Shown: positions 24,815 through 34,069 of the stretch, piece by piece | Layout of the letters: each line of letters starts with the position of its first letter | Position numbering within the stretch: the stretch's first letter is position 1 | DNA from: JBBQUP01 sp038212305 | Lineage (GTDB): Bacteria > Bacteroidota > Bacteroidia > Bacteroidales > Marinilabiliaceae | Assembly: GCA_038212305.1 (NCBI GenBank) | Contig: JBBQUP010000013.1 | Span: forward strand, 1-48,173 | DNA length: 48,173 bases | Direction of reading: 5' to 3' | Notes under the pieces: model-generated | Seen by the model: only the letters and a program-made list of their open reading frames with translations | The model's database searches: none | Told to the model about the DNA's origin: nothing | Position numbers and translations under genes: made by a program

Positions 24815-25834
24815 TTATTTGATAGCTGTCGATTCTCGAGTTATTAGTTCCGGTGTTAATACAACTGTTTTAAATTCTTTGTCAGGTTCATCATTATTAA
24901 TACGGTCGATAAGTATTCGAACAGCTTCTCGTCCCATTTCATATCCTTTTTGCTCAACGGTTGTAAGAGTGGGATAAGCAATTGTGGCATTTGGACCATC
25001 GCCAAATCCAATTACTTTAATTTGCTCAGGTATTTTATATCCATTACGTTGAAGAATTTGCATCGCAGATATGGCTGTACTGTCATTAACGGCAAAAATT
25101 GCATCTATATCGGGAACTAGTGTAATAATCTGTTTTTGCAATGCAACTACATCTTCTCTTGTGTCGCAATTTAATATCAATCGAGGGTTAAATTCAATGC
25201 CGTTTTGTTCTAACGCTTTTTTATAGCCATCTAATCTGTTTTTGCCTATCAATAAATGGTGAGGAGCAGCTAAATGAAGAATTTTTTTACATCCTTGAGA
25301 AATTAAATGGCTGACAGCAATACGAGCTCCTTCCAAATCATCTGCTACCACTCTGTCGGTTTCAATTTCGGTACATATACGATCAAAAAACACCAATGGG
25401 GTTTCATTATCAACTATATTCTTAAAGTGATCAAAGTTTTTAGTTGTCTTGCTCATTGATATCAAAATGCCATCAACTCTATTGTCAACCAGCGCTTGTA
25501 CATCAATTGATTCTCGTGTGTAATTTTCATTGCTTTGACAAATCATAATTCGATAGCCTTCGGCATAGGCTACATCTTCAATGCCACTTATAACCGATGA
25601 AAAAAAGTGGTGAACAATTTCAGGGATGACAATTCCAATGGTAAATGTTTTCGAGAGTCGAAGGCTTAACGCCAATGCGTTTGGGCGATAATTTACTTTT
25701 TCGGCAAATGTTTGCACCAAACGCTTGGTTTCGGGACTTATATCGGGATGGTCTTTTAATGCGCGACTAACGGTTGAGGCTGAAATGCCTAATATTTTTG
25801 CAATGTCTTTAATCGTAATTTGATGCGATTTCAT
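24815..25834 (-). CDS. LacI-family transcriptional regulator of the alpha-glucan locus
   Basis: A 339-residue DNA-binding protein. The N-terminal helix-turn-helix reads TIKDIAKILGISASTVSRAL (residues 7-26), followed by the hinge NYRPNALALSLR. A periplasmic-binding-protein-like effector domain (IGIVIPEIVHHFFSSVISGIED onward, with VVADDLEGARIAVSHLI and AIFAVNDSTAISAM) follows. It lies between the divergent MFS-malP and susCDEF operons, both of which have GCAAACG-core sites upstream. The effector is probably maltose or a derived sugar (inference). It takes the place of SusR, which controls the Bacteroides thetaiotaomicron sus operon. Whether it represses or activates is unclear; the site positions suggest the latter. 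Confidence 0.92.
   Translation of the reverse strand: MKSHQITIKDIAKILGISASTVSRALKDHPDISPETKRLVQTFAEKVNYRPNALALSLRLSKTFTIGIVIPEIVHHFFSSVISGIEDVAYAEGYRIMICQSNENYTRESIDVQALVDNRVDGILISMSKTTKNFDHFKNIVDNETPLVFFDRICTEIETDRVVADDLEGARIAVSHLISQGCKKILHLAAPHHLLIGKNRLDGYKKALEQNGIEFNPRLILNCDTREDVVALQKQIITLVPDIDAIFAVNDSTAISAMQILQRNGYKIPEQIKVIGFGDGPNATIAYPTLTTVEQKGYEMGREAVRILIDRINNDEPDKEFKTVVLTPELITRESTAIK
25704..25715. promoter_or_regulatory. Operator-like palindrome inside lacI
   Basis: GCAAATGTTTGC matches the best operator at 11 of 12 positions and lies about 120 bp inside the regulator's own reading frame, where it encodes part of QTFAE. It could mediate autoregulation or be a coding coincidence. Confidence 0.3.
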
Positions 25835-26352
25835 TGGTTTTCGTTTGTGTTAAAGTGTCGAATTTCTCTTTATCGGTTTTCAGTTGTCATCTTAATGTAT
25901 TGTTATTTTTATTATTCGATACTCTAAGATGGTTTTGCAATTAAATATACTAAAAACATAGAATTATTTATTGAATTGTTAAAATTATTTAACAATGGAA
26001 TTTATTAGCTCTAATGGCGTAAAATTAATTTCTAGTTAAGTAATTGATAATTAATTTTTTTGTATTGAATTGTGATAGTTCGCCAACCAATCAGAACAAT
26101 ATTATTTTTGTTTCGGAGCGGCATCAAAGATATATATTCAGATGCTTCAACTCAGAATTTTTAAATAGATTTTCTTTTTTCACACAACCCTCTTAAATTC
26201 ATATTAGCAGATTAGTTTAATTATTAAATATTTGAAAAAACAGTAGTGTGATATTATTCTTATGAGTTTTATCATGTTCCATTTTATAAAAGTTACATTT
26301 TAAGCCATATTTTTTCACCCGGAAAACATGTTGTGCAACACATGGAATTTGT

Positions 26353-26376
26353 GCAAACGAATTCGCAAACGTCTCC
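26353..26376. promoter_or_regulatory. LacI-type operator upstream of susC
   Basis: Two direct copies of GCAAACG, 12 bp apart (26353-26359 and 26365-26371). As 12-mers they match the palindrome GCAAACGTTTGC at 9 and 10 positions. The centre of the better copy is 88 bp upstream of the centre of the susC -7 box. Confidence 0.55.
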
Positions 26377-26454
26377 ACAATCGATTGCATAGAATTAAGT
26401 GTTTAAAACTGACAACCGATGTTAAAAACTGTTTTATTTTCGAATTCCTTGCTC

Positions 26455-26462
26455 TAAATTTG
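26455..26462 (+). promoter_or_regulatory. Candidate -7 box of the susCDEF operon
   Basis: TAAATTTG is a perfect TAnnTTTG match, 134 bases upstream of the susC ATG. The -33 region (near 26431) is weak. The leader of about 125 bases shows no obvious riboswitch. Confidence 0.55.
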
Positions 26463-26596
26463 TTTTATCCAAACATTGGAAATCAGTCTCTTAGGAAAAG
26501 GTCTAAAAAAGTCTTCTTAAATTTTTAAAGCGGTTCTAGCTCCAATTAGAGTTAAACATGGAATTGTTTTGTTAAATTATTTCTAAATCAAGTTTT

Positions 26597-29554
26597 ATGA
26601 GAAAACAAATTAATTTATTAAAAATCCTGTTTCTTTTCGTAGGTTGGGTTTCGTTACACGGAGCCTTTGGCCAGGAGATGAATGTGACAGGAAAGGTTGT
26701 TGATTCTGCCGATGGGCAACCTCTACCAGGAGTTACTGTAGTTATTAAAGGTAGTACAATTGGTACAATCACAACACCTAACGGAACGTACAGTTTGAAG
26801 GCTGATGCAGGGAGTACACTTCAATTTTCGTTTATTGGATATGCAGCTCAAGATTTTGTTGTAGGACAGCAAACGGTAATTAACGTAAGGCTTGCATCTG
26901 AAACATTTGGTGTTGATGAGGTAGTTGTTATTGGTTATGGACAAGTTAAAAAATCAGATGCTACCGGCTCTGTTGCCGTTGTGAGCGCAAAAGATTTTAA
27001 TAAAGGAGCTATTACTTCTCCTCAGGATTTATTAGTTGGTAAAAGTGCTGGTGTTATTATTACAACAGCAGGTGGTGCTCCAGGAAGTGGTGCAACCATT
27101 CGTGTACGTGGTGGATCTTCATTACAAGCGAGCAATGATCCGCTAATTATTATTGACGGAGTACCAATTGATAATAACAATGTATCTGGAAGTAGTAACT
27201 TCTTATCATTTGTAAATCCTAATGACATTGAAACATTTACCGTTTTAAAAGATGCATCTGCAACTGCAATTTATGGTTCTCGTGCTTCGAATGGTGTAAT
27301 TTTAATTACCACTAAAAAAGGAAAAGCGGGTGCTGCTTTAAGCATTAACTATAATGTAAATACATCTGTTTCTGCTGCAATTAACTTTATTGACGTTTAT
27401 TCAGGTGATGAAATTAGACAAATAGCTTTCGAAAAAGAAAGTTTATTTGGTGCAGGTAGTTATACTAAATTAGGTATGTACAATACCAATTGGCAGAAAG
27501 AAATTTTTCGAACTGCATTAACTCATGACCATAACTTGAGTCTTTCTGGTGCATATAAAGTACTACCTTATCGTGCTTCTTTTGGTTATACAAACCAAGA
27601 AGGCATTATGAAGAATACCGACTTAGAAAGATTTACCGGTTCTCTTAGTTTGGATCCTTCTTTTTTTAATGGTGATCTTAAAGTGAATGCCAATGCAAAA
27701 GGGATGATAACCAATAATAATTTTGGTGATACAGGTGCGATAGGTTCTGCAATTAACATGGATCCTACTCAGCCTATTTATGATGGAAATGTAAATTCTG
27801 ATGGATATTATCAGTGGCCTAATTATGGTGCAAACTTAGGAACTGCTAACCCGGTTGAACAATTACTGGTTGCTGATAATAAAGCACAAGTAAAAAGAGT
27901 AATTGGTAATTTACAACTTGATTACAAAGTACCTTTTATTCCTGAATTACGTGCGAATTTAAATTTGGCAGGCGACTATACCGAAAGTGATGGTCATAAC
28001 AACCGTCCAACCACTTCACCTTCGGTGCTTACCACTCCTCGTTGGGGTAAAATCAACAATTACACTGGCAAGAACCAAAATTTTTTGCTAGATTTTTATT
28101 TGAATTATAATAAAAACTTGAGTTTCTTAGAAAGTAATATAGATGCTACAGGAGGTTATTCATGGCAACACTTCAAGCGCGAATCGGATAGTTTTACAGA
28201 TGGTTATTCCGATGCTACGCATCCTGTTCAAATACCTTCTACTTCACTGTTTGCTACAGAAAACTATTTAATTTCGTTTTTTGGTCGTTTAAACTATTCA
28301 ATGTATAATCGTTATTTATTGACATTTACTGTCCGTAATGACGGCTCAAGCCGTTTTAGTAAAGACAATCGTTGGGGCATATTTCCATCCGCAGCTTTCG
28401 CATGGAAACTTAAAGAAGAATCTTTCTTTAAAAGTGTAGATGCTATATCAGATTTGAAATTACGGATAGGATGGGGTGTTACAGGTCAACAAGACATTGG
28501 TGGTGATTATCCAGCACAAGCTGTTTATCAATCTTCATCAACAGGTTCTTATTACTATATAGACGGTCAGTTTATTCCTACTCTTCGGCCTAATCCCTAT
28601 GATCCTAATATTAAGTGGGAGGAAACCGAAACTCAGAACATTGGATTGGATTTTGGATTCTTGAAGAATCGTTTGTCAGGTTCTGTTGATGTTTACAAAC
28701 GCACAACATCCGATTTATTAAATCAAGTAGTTGTTCCAACAGGTAGTAATTTCTCAAATAAATTAATTACTAACGTGGGGAGTCTTGAAAACAAAGGAGT
28801 TGAAATAGCTTTAAATGTTATACCTATTTCAAAACCAGACATGTCTTTGAACATTGGGTTTAATGTTACATACAATCAAAATGAAATCACCAAACTTTTA
28901 TTAACAGATGATCCTAAGTACATTGGAATTCTTTATGGTGATGCCTTTACTGGTCAAAAGCAAGTAACTCGTGTGGGAGAAACCGGATATTCTTATTTTG
29001 TTAATAGTCAAGTTTATGATGCTGTAGGTAAACCAATTGAAGGATTATATGTTGATTTATCAGGCGAAGGTGGAGTTGTGAATGGAGATAATAGTGATAA
29101 GTATGTTTATAAAAATCCAAATCCGGATTTCTTATTAGGCTTATCAGCTCGTTTTACCTATAAAAATTTCGATTTTTCTGCGTCAAGTCGTGCTAGCATT
29201 GGTAATTATGTTTACAATCAAGTGGCTGCTGGAGCATCATTCGATCAGATGTATCAAATTGGTTATTGGAAAAACATGCCTAAATATTTAAATGATTCTC
29301 AATTTGTTAAGCGGCAGTTTACCAGCGATTACTTTGTGGAAAATGCATCGTTTTTCAAATTAGATAATATGAGTGCAGGTTATACTTTCGATAAGGTATT
29401 TAATAAACTATCTGCTCGCGTTAGTTTAACTGCTCAAAATTTATTGACAGTTACTAAGTATAAAGGAATTGACCCTGAAGTTGCTGGAGGAATTGATAAT
29501 AATTTCTATCCTCGTCCGCAAATATTTATGCTTGGTGTTAGTTTAACGTATTAA
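26597..29554 (+). CDS. susC: SusC/RagA-family TonB-dependent outer-membrane transporter
   Basis: A 985-residue outer-membrane receptor that imports oligosaccharides with TonB energy. It has a signal peptide ending at AFG (about residue 25), then a carboxypeptidase-regulatory-like domain (MNVTGKVVDSADGQPLPGVTV to about residue 105) and the TonB-box-like EVVVIGYG. The plug (QDLLVGKSAGVIITTAGGAPGSGATIRVRGGSSL, then IIIDGVPIDN and ASATAIYGSRASNGVILITTKKG) and a beta-barrel follow, ending in LGVSLTY with a terminal aromatic. The family is the partner of SusD, whose gene starts 21 bases downstream. Maltodextrin is the inferred substrate, from the surrounding GH13/GH65 genes. Confidence 0.96.
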   Translation: MRKQINLLKILFLFVGWVSLHGAFGQEMNVTGKVVDSADGQPLPGVTVVIKGSTIGTITTPNGTYSLKADAGSTLQFSFIGYAAQDFVVGQQTVINVRLASETFGVDEVVVIGYGQVKKSDATGSVAVVSAKDFNKGAITSPQDLLVGKSAGVIITTAGGAPGSGATIRVRGGSSLQASNDPLIIIDGVPIDNNNVSGSSNFLSFVNPNDIETFTVLKDASATAIYGSRASNGVILITTKKGKAGAALSINYNVNTSVSAAINFIDVYSGDEIRQIAFEKESLFGAGSYTKLGMYNTNWQKEIFRTALTHDHNLSLSGAYKVLPYRASFGYTNQEGIMKNTDLERFTGSLSLDPSFFNGDLKVNANAKGMITNNNFGDTGAIGSAINMDPTQPIYDGNVNSDGYYQWPNYGANLGTANPVEQLLVADNKAQVKRVIGNLQLDYKVPFIPELRANLNLAGDYTESDGHNNRPTTSPSVLTTPRWGKINNYTGKNQNFLLDFYLNYNKNLSFLESNIDATGGYSWQHFKRESDSFTDGYSDATHPVQIPSTSLFATENYLISFFGRLNYSMYNRYLLTFTVRNDGSSRFSKDNRWGIFPSAAFAWKLKEESFFKSVDAISDLKLRIGWGVTGQQDIGGDYPAQAVYQSSSTGSYYYIDGQFIPTLRPNPYDPNIKWEETETQNIGLDFGFLKNRLSGSVDVYKRTTSDLLNQVVVPTGSNFSNKLITNVGSLENKGVEIALNVIPISKPDMSLNIGFNVTYNQNEITKLLLTDDPKYIGILYGDAFTGQKQVTRVGETGYSYFVNSQVYDAVGKPIEGLYVDLSGEGGVVNGDNSDKYVYKNPNPDFLLGLSARFTYKNFDFSASSRASIGNYVYNQVAAGASFDQMYQIGYWKNMPKYLNDSQFVKRQFTSDYFVENASFFKLDNMSAGYTFDKVFNKLSARVSLTAQNLLTVTKYKGIDPEVAGGIDNNFYPRPQIFMLGVSLTY

Positions 29555-29575
29555 TTTTTCAATAAATAGAATGAT

Positions 29576-31192
29576 ATGAAAAAAATATTTCTAATTATAA
29601 TGATTGGGTTTACCACAGGATTATTTACCTCATGTGTAGATGACTTGGATGTAAAACCTATTGATCCTAGTTCTATTCTTTCAGGTAATTTGAACGATAA
29701 ACCTGAATATACTAAACAGGTACTTGCAAAAATATATGCCAGTTTTATAATCGAAGGACAAGGATCAAACGGAGGTGCTGATATTGTTGCGTCAGATAAC
29801 GCATTTTTTACAACCATGCGGGCTTTATGGAACGTTCAGGAAATTACCACTGATGAAGCGATTTGTGCATGGGGTGATGTTGGTATTGCAGATTTGAATA
29901 CACAAACATGGAGCCCCAATAATCCATTCTTAACAGCTCTTTATCAACGTCTGGGTTTAAGTATTACTTATGCGAATGAGTTTATTAAATTAACTGCAGG
30001 TAATACAGATCCTGACGTGATGAAATACAACGCTGAAGCACGTTTCTTAAGAGCTCTTGCTTATTCTTGGCATATGGATCTTTTTGGAAATCCTCCATTC
30101 ACAACTGAGCTTGATGGTGTTGGGATATTTTATCCCAAACAAATTCAACGAGCTGATTTGTTTAAATATGTTGTTTCTGAATTGAGAGACATTGCAGATA
30201 AAGTGGGTGAGCCTGGATCTTCTTATCCTCAAGCTGATAAAGGTGCTGTATGGATGTTACTTTCAAGAGTTTATTTAAATGCTGAAGTTTATACAGGAAC
30301 AGCTAAATGGGACAGTTGTAAGTACTATACAGATAAGGTCATTGCAAGTCCTGCTTATAGCTTAGCAACAAATTATCGTCAAAATTTTTGCGCTGATAAC
30401 AACCGTCCTAACAATCCTGAAATGATTTTTGGTTGGGTACAAGATGGTGTTAATACACAAGGATATGTTGGAACTACTTTTTTGATTGAATCGAGTAGTG
30501 ATGCTACCTATATTAGAGCTGAAGATTTCCATGGCCTAACGGAAAATACAAACTGGAATGGAAACAGAACTAGGAAACAATTTATGAATGTACTTGTAGA
30601 TACTTTAGCTACTTACGGTAATGTTCCTGTACCTTCATCTGATGTTTTATTTTCTCAAAGCAAAGACAAGAGAGTATTGCTTAAGATGAAGAAAAGCATG
30701 GATATTCCTAGTGCTTCTTCAAGTGGCGATTATGGTATTGGGGTATACAAGTTTACTGCTAAAAACACTAATGGATCTCAAGCAGCAAATTATAACCCAG
30801 CTTATGCAAGTACAGATTTTCCAGTTTTCCGATTGGCTGATGCTTATTTAATGAGAGCTGAGGCTTTGTATCGAATGAGTGATAAAGCCAATGCAATTAA
30901 GGATGTGAATGTTATCCGTGAACGTGCTTATGGTAATACCTCCGGTAATATCACAGAAACACAGTTAACTGTAAAATTCTTATTGGACGAACGTGGGCGT
31001 GAATTTTATTATGAAGGTCAACGTCGTACTGATTTGGTTCGTTTTGGTCAATTCACCAATGGAACTTATACATGGCAGTGGAAAGGTGGCGTATTTAATG
31101 GTTCGGCAACAAGCAGTCACTTGAATATTTTTCCTATACCGGGTGATGAAGTTTCTGCAAATCCAAACATATTGCAAAACACAGGTTATTAA
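29576..31192 (+). CDS. susD: SusD/RagB-family starch-binding lipoprotein
   Basis: A 538-residue surface lipoprotein that caps the SusC channel and binds glycan. The N-terminal signal ends in the lipobox FTSC with the acylated Cys near residue 20, followed by the acidic stretch VDDLDV. The helical SusD core is evident: EARFLRALAYSWHMDLFGNPPF (TPR region), ADKGAVWMLLSRVYLNAEVYTG and FRLADAYLMRAEALYRM. The C-terminal block DERGREFYYEGQRRTDLVRFG is the most characteristic segment of the family. It is in an operon with susC upstream and susE 19 bases downstream of its stop. Confidence 0.96.
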   Translation: MKKIFLIIMIGFTTGLFTSCVDDLDVKPIDPSSILSGNLNDKPEYTKQVLAKIYASFIIEGQGSNGGADIVASDNAFFTTMRALWNVQEITTDEAICAWGDVGIADLNTQTWSPNNPFLTALYQRLGLSITYANEFIKLTAGNTDPDVMKYNAEARFLRALAYSWHMDLFGNPPFTTELDGVGIFYPKQIQRADLFKYVVSELRDIADKVGEPGSSYPQADKGAVWMLLSRVYLNAEVYTGTAKWDSCKYYTDKVIASPAYSLATNYRQNFCADNNRPNNPEMIFGWVQDGVNTQGYVGTTFLIESSSDATYIRAEDFHGLTENTNWNGNRTRKQFMNVLVDTLATYGNVPVPSSDVLFSQSKDKRVLLKMKKSMDIPSASSSGDYGIGVYKFTAKNTNGSQAANYNPAYASTDFPVFRLADAYLMRAEALYRMSDKANAIKDVNVIRERAYGNTSGNITETQLTVKFLLDERGREFYYEGQRRTDLVRFGQFTNGTYTWQWKGGVFNGSATSSHLNIFPIPGDEVSANPNILQNTGY

Positions 31193-31211
31193 TCATTTAA
31201 ATGAATGTACA

Positions 31212-32246
31212 ATGAAGAATAGATTAATTATATATTTGGCTTTCATCGGGTTTATCGCGCTTTTTGTTTCTTGTGAAAAGGACGAAGATAAAGTAGTGAT
31301 GTTAGAAGCCCCAGCAGTACCGTCCATCGTGACGTTGCCAAATTTGACCCTTCAACGGATTAACGCAACAGACACAGTCGAGTTTATGGCTACCCCAGTT
31401 GATCCTGGATTTAACGCATCTACGAAATATTTTATTGAAGCTGCAATTGCAGGTACAAATTTCGCTGATCCATTGGTTGTTTTTACAGGTGTGAAAATTA
31501 CCTCGATAAAGATGACTGTTAGCTATTTGAATGGTATTTTACTTAAAAAGTTTGATGCGGATAAAATCTCCTCATTAGATTTCCGCCTTCGTTCAGTACT
31601 GGTTGTTGATGCTGGTACTGGAGCTCCAGGAACAAGTGATATGCCTTTTGAATATGTTTCGTTAGTGAAAACGGCTGATGTAACCATTTATGGATTACCT
31701 CGATTGGATTTAATCAATTCAGGATTGGTTCAGAAAATCGAATCTCCTCTTGGAAATGGTATCTATAATGGTTTTGTAAAATTAGATGCAACCAAAGCTT
31801 TTACTTTATTAGATCCAGATTCAGATATGTCATATGGGGCAGCAGGAAGTGCTTTAGCAGTAAATGGAGCTGGTATTATTGCTGGGGCAAGTGGATGGCA
31901 TCAGTTTTCTGCCGATGTTAATGCTTTAACCTACAGTGTTTCTGAGTACCAGATTGGTCTTGTTGGATCAGCTACTCCAAATGCTTGGAACAGCCCCGAC
32001 ACTAAGATGAATTATGATTCAAAAAGCGGAACATGGAAAATTACTGTTGATTTAATTGATGGTGAATATAAATTTCGTAAAAACGATGGTTGGGCTTGGA
32101 ATTTGGGTCTTGCTAAAGGTGGGTCTAAAGTTGATTTAGTTCATAATGGTGATAATATTGCAGTAAAGGCAGGTAATTATACACTTACACTTACCATTGT
32201 AAACGACGCTGGCGAAATTGGAACTTTTACCATTGTTAAGAATTAA
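31212..32246 (+). CDS. susE: SusE-like outer-membrane starch-binding lipoprotein
   Basis: A 344-residue surface lipoprotein. The ATG at 31212 immediately precedes a lipoprotein signal (IIYLAFIGFIALFVSC). An upstream in-frame ATG at 31143 overlaps susD and would bury the signal, so it is rejected. The N-terminal half contains the SusE domain (TLQRINATDTVEFMATPVDPG, then the strand-rich region to about residue 170). The C-terminus is a starch-binding module (YQIGLVGSATPNAW, then GTWKITVDLIDGEYKFRKNDGWAWNLG) of the SusE/SusF type. It probably holds amylose at the surface for SusC/D uptake. Confidence 0.88.
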   Translation: MKNRLIIYLAFIGFIALFVSCEKDEDKVVMLEAPAVPSIVTLPNLTLQRINATDTVEFMATPVDPGFNASTKYFIEAAIAGTNFADPLVVFTGVKITSIKMTVSYLNGILLKKFDADKISSLDFRLRSVLVVDAGTGAPGTSDMPFEYVSLVKTADVTIYGLPRLDLINSGLVQKIESPLGNGIYNGFVKLDATKAFTLLDPDSDMSYGAAGSALAVNGAGIIAGASGWHQFSADVNALTYSVSEYQIGLVGSATPNAWNSPDTKMNYDSKSGTWKITVDLIDGEYKFRKNDGWAWNLGLAKGGSKVDLVHNGDNIAVKAGNYTLTLTIVNDAGEIGTFTIVKN

Positions 32247-32274
32247 TTAGTGATAAACGTTAAAAAGAATTTAT

Positions 32275-33837
32275 ATGAAAAAAATAAATATTTATAGGTT
32301 TTTGACTGTTATTGTCGCCTCGGCAATGATTTTCTCATCCTGTACAAAAGAGATGTCGGAGGTTCGATTGGATCCAAAGTTATCTACATCATCGGAACTT
32401 AAAGAGCTCACATCTAATGCTGTTACAGTTATTGGTTTTGTTGTGGCACAAGGAGATGGTTTTGCTGAAAGAGGTGTTTGTTATAAATTAGCTGCAAATC
32501 CAACTATCGCTGACAATAAGGTAATATTCGATAGAGATGTGAGTGGAGCGACATTCGATGTTCGTTTAACCGATTTGGATTATGCTACAACCTATTATGC
32601 AAAAGCGTATGCTATAAATGAAACCGATACTCTTTATGGCAAGGAGATTACTTTTACTACACTACCTATTTTACCAACCATTTCTACAGTAGCTATTTCA
32701 GAAATTAAAGGTATAAGTGCAATCGGTGGTGGCAATATTACTAATGCTGGAGGTGCAAATGTTACTGCTCGTGGAATCGTTTTTGCTATAACAGCAAACC
32801 CTACTGTGGCTGACACTATTAGTAAAACTGTTGATGGTATCGGTACTGGGGCTTTTATAAGTGAAATGAAAGGTTTAACAGGTGTTACTACTTATTATGT
32901 TCGTGCCTATGCAATTAATAGTGTAGGTATAAGTTATGGGGAGCAGGTTGAGTTTACAACAACTGTTGATACAAGAACTTGGAATATTCCGGGTGATTAT
33001 GTTGAAGGAAGCTATCCTGGTTCAGTATTGGCGAATTGGGCTCCTGAGAATTCACCTCAAATTAAGAGTATTTCATCTGCACCTGATGATGTTGAGGGAT
33101 ATGTTTATATGGCTAATGCAACCAACGAATGGAAAATTGCTTCTCAGCCTAGTTGGGATGGTCCAAATTATGGTAATGGAGGAAGTGGCACTTTAAGCGA
33201 ATCTGGAGGAAACATGGCTTCCCCAGCAGGTTACTATAAATTAAATGTAAATGCTGGTGTTACACCAATGACCTTTACTGCAGTTGCTACTGTTTGGGGT
33301 GTTATTGGTGATGCTACTCCAAATACTTGGAATGATGAAACAGCATTAGTTTATGATCCAGCTTCAAAAACATGGAGAGGCGTAGTCCACTTAACAGCTG
33401 CTCAGTTTAAATTTCGTGCAAATCATAACTGGGATTATAATTATGGAAGTACTGCTGCTAACGAAAAATTAAATGTTGGAGGTGAAAATATTGCAATTTC
33501 AGTTGAATCTGATTATGCCATTGCTTTAGATTTAAGCAAACCTCTTGATTACACTTATGCTGCAAATCGCTGGGGTATTATTGGTGATGCTCAAGGCAAT
33601 TGGGATATCGATAAAAACATGACATGGGATAATACCACTAAGGTTTTTACAATAACACTTGATTTGGTATCTTCTGGCTTCTTTAAATTCAGAGCTAATG
33701 ATGCATGGGATGTTAGCTATGGCGGGGAATTAGGTGCGCTAACAGCTGGAGGTACTAATTTATCGGTTGCAACTGATGGAAATTATACCGTTACTTTTGA
33801 TCCATGGGGATTAAAAGCTACTGTGACAAAAAATTAA
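32275..33837 (+). CDS. SusF-like lipoprotein with two FN3-like and C-terminal starch-binding modules
   Basis: A 520-residue surface lipoprotein with lipobox FSSC (Cys near residue 23). Two fibronectin-III-like repeats follow: residues about 40-128 (RGVCYKLAANPTIAD, TTYYAKAYAINETDT) and 133-228 (ARGIVFAITANPTVAD, TTYYVRAYAINSVG). A region resembling a SusE/F module (about 232-322) and two clear starch-binding modules come next: VWGVIGDATPNTWND with FKFRANHNWDYNYG, and RWGIIGDAQGNWDID with FKFRANDAWDVSYG. It functions with susC-D-E as an outer-membrane glycan anchor. The FN3 spacers differ from the classical SusF N-terminal domain, so the symbol susF is withheld. Confidence 0.85.
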   Translation: MKKINIYRFLTVIVASAMIFSSCTKEMSEVRLDPKLSTSSELKELTSNAVTVIGFVVAQGDGFAERGVCYKLAANPTIADNKVIFDRDVSGATFDVRLTDLDYATTYYAKAYAINETDTLYGKEITFTTLPILPTISTVAISEIKGISAIGGGNITNAGGANVTARGIVFAITANPTVADTISKTVDGIGTGAFISEMKGLTGVTTYYVRAYAINSVGISYGEQVEFTTTVDTRTWNIPGDYVEGSYPGSVLANWAPENSPQIKSISSAPDDVEGYVYMANATNEWKIASQPSWDGPNYGNGGSGTLSESGGNMASPAGYYKLNVNAGVTPMTFTAVATVWGVIGDATPNTWNDETALVYDPASKTWRGVVHLTAAQFKFRANHNWDYNYGSTAANEKLNVGGENIAISVESDYAIALDLSKPLDYTYAANRWGIIGDAQGNWDIDKNMTWDNTTKVFTITLDLVSSGFFKFRANDAWDVSYGGELGALTAGGTNLSVATDGNYTVTFDPWGLKATVTKN

Positions 33838-33848
33838 TTAATACCTAG

Positions 33849-33878
33849 AAAGAGATAGAATACAACTTCTATCTCTTT
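33849..33878 (+). terminator. Terminator of the susCDEF operon (first hairpin)
   Basis: A perfect 12-bp inverted repeat AAAGAGATAGAA (33849-33860) / TTCTATCTCTTT (33867-33878) with a 6-base loop, 11 bases after the last stop codon. Confidence 0.8.
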
Positions 33879-33889
33879 TACTTAAACCA

Positions 33890-33933
33890 AAAACCTCTGC
33901 TTCTTAAGAAGTTGAGGTTTTATATGTTTTTTT
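33890..33933 (+). terminator. Second tandem terminator
   Basis: Arms AAAACCTC (33890-33897) and GAGGTTTT (33914-33921) enclose the self-complementary core CTTCTTAAGAAG (33900-33911). A T7 tract follows at 33927-33933. Together with the preceding hairpin it should isolate the amylase gene from the sus operon. Confidence 0.85.
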
Positions 33934-34069
33934 AAGAGATTAATAGCACAAAAAGTTTTAGCACTGTCTCGCAATAATTAATAAATTACTGTTAATCTTA
34001 ATTTCTTGATTTTAACATTATTGTTTTAAACATAAAGGAAAATGAAGGTTTGATTTAAATAATATTATT

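Larger units (their letters stand above)
25835..26596. other. Intergenic control region between lacI and susC
   Basis: A 762-base AT-rich region between divergent genes. It holds a pair of GCAAACG direct half-sites (26353-26376) and a perfect plus-strand -7 box (26455-26462). No good lacI promoter is seen. A 66-codon open frame at 26328-26528 overlaps both signals, has no family resemblance and is not called. The stretch 25870-26320 shows nothing I can support. Confidence 0.65.

Noticed and set aside
26328..26528. A 66-codon frame upstream of susC
   Set aside because: It overlaps the candidate operator region and the -7 box, has Arg/Lys/Leu-rich composition and no recognisable domain.
31143..31211. 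Upstream start for susE overlapping susD
   Set aside because: It would place 23 extra residues before an obvious lipoprotein signal peptide.
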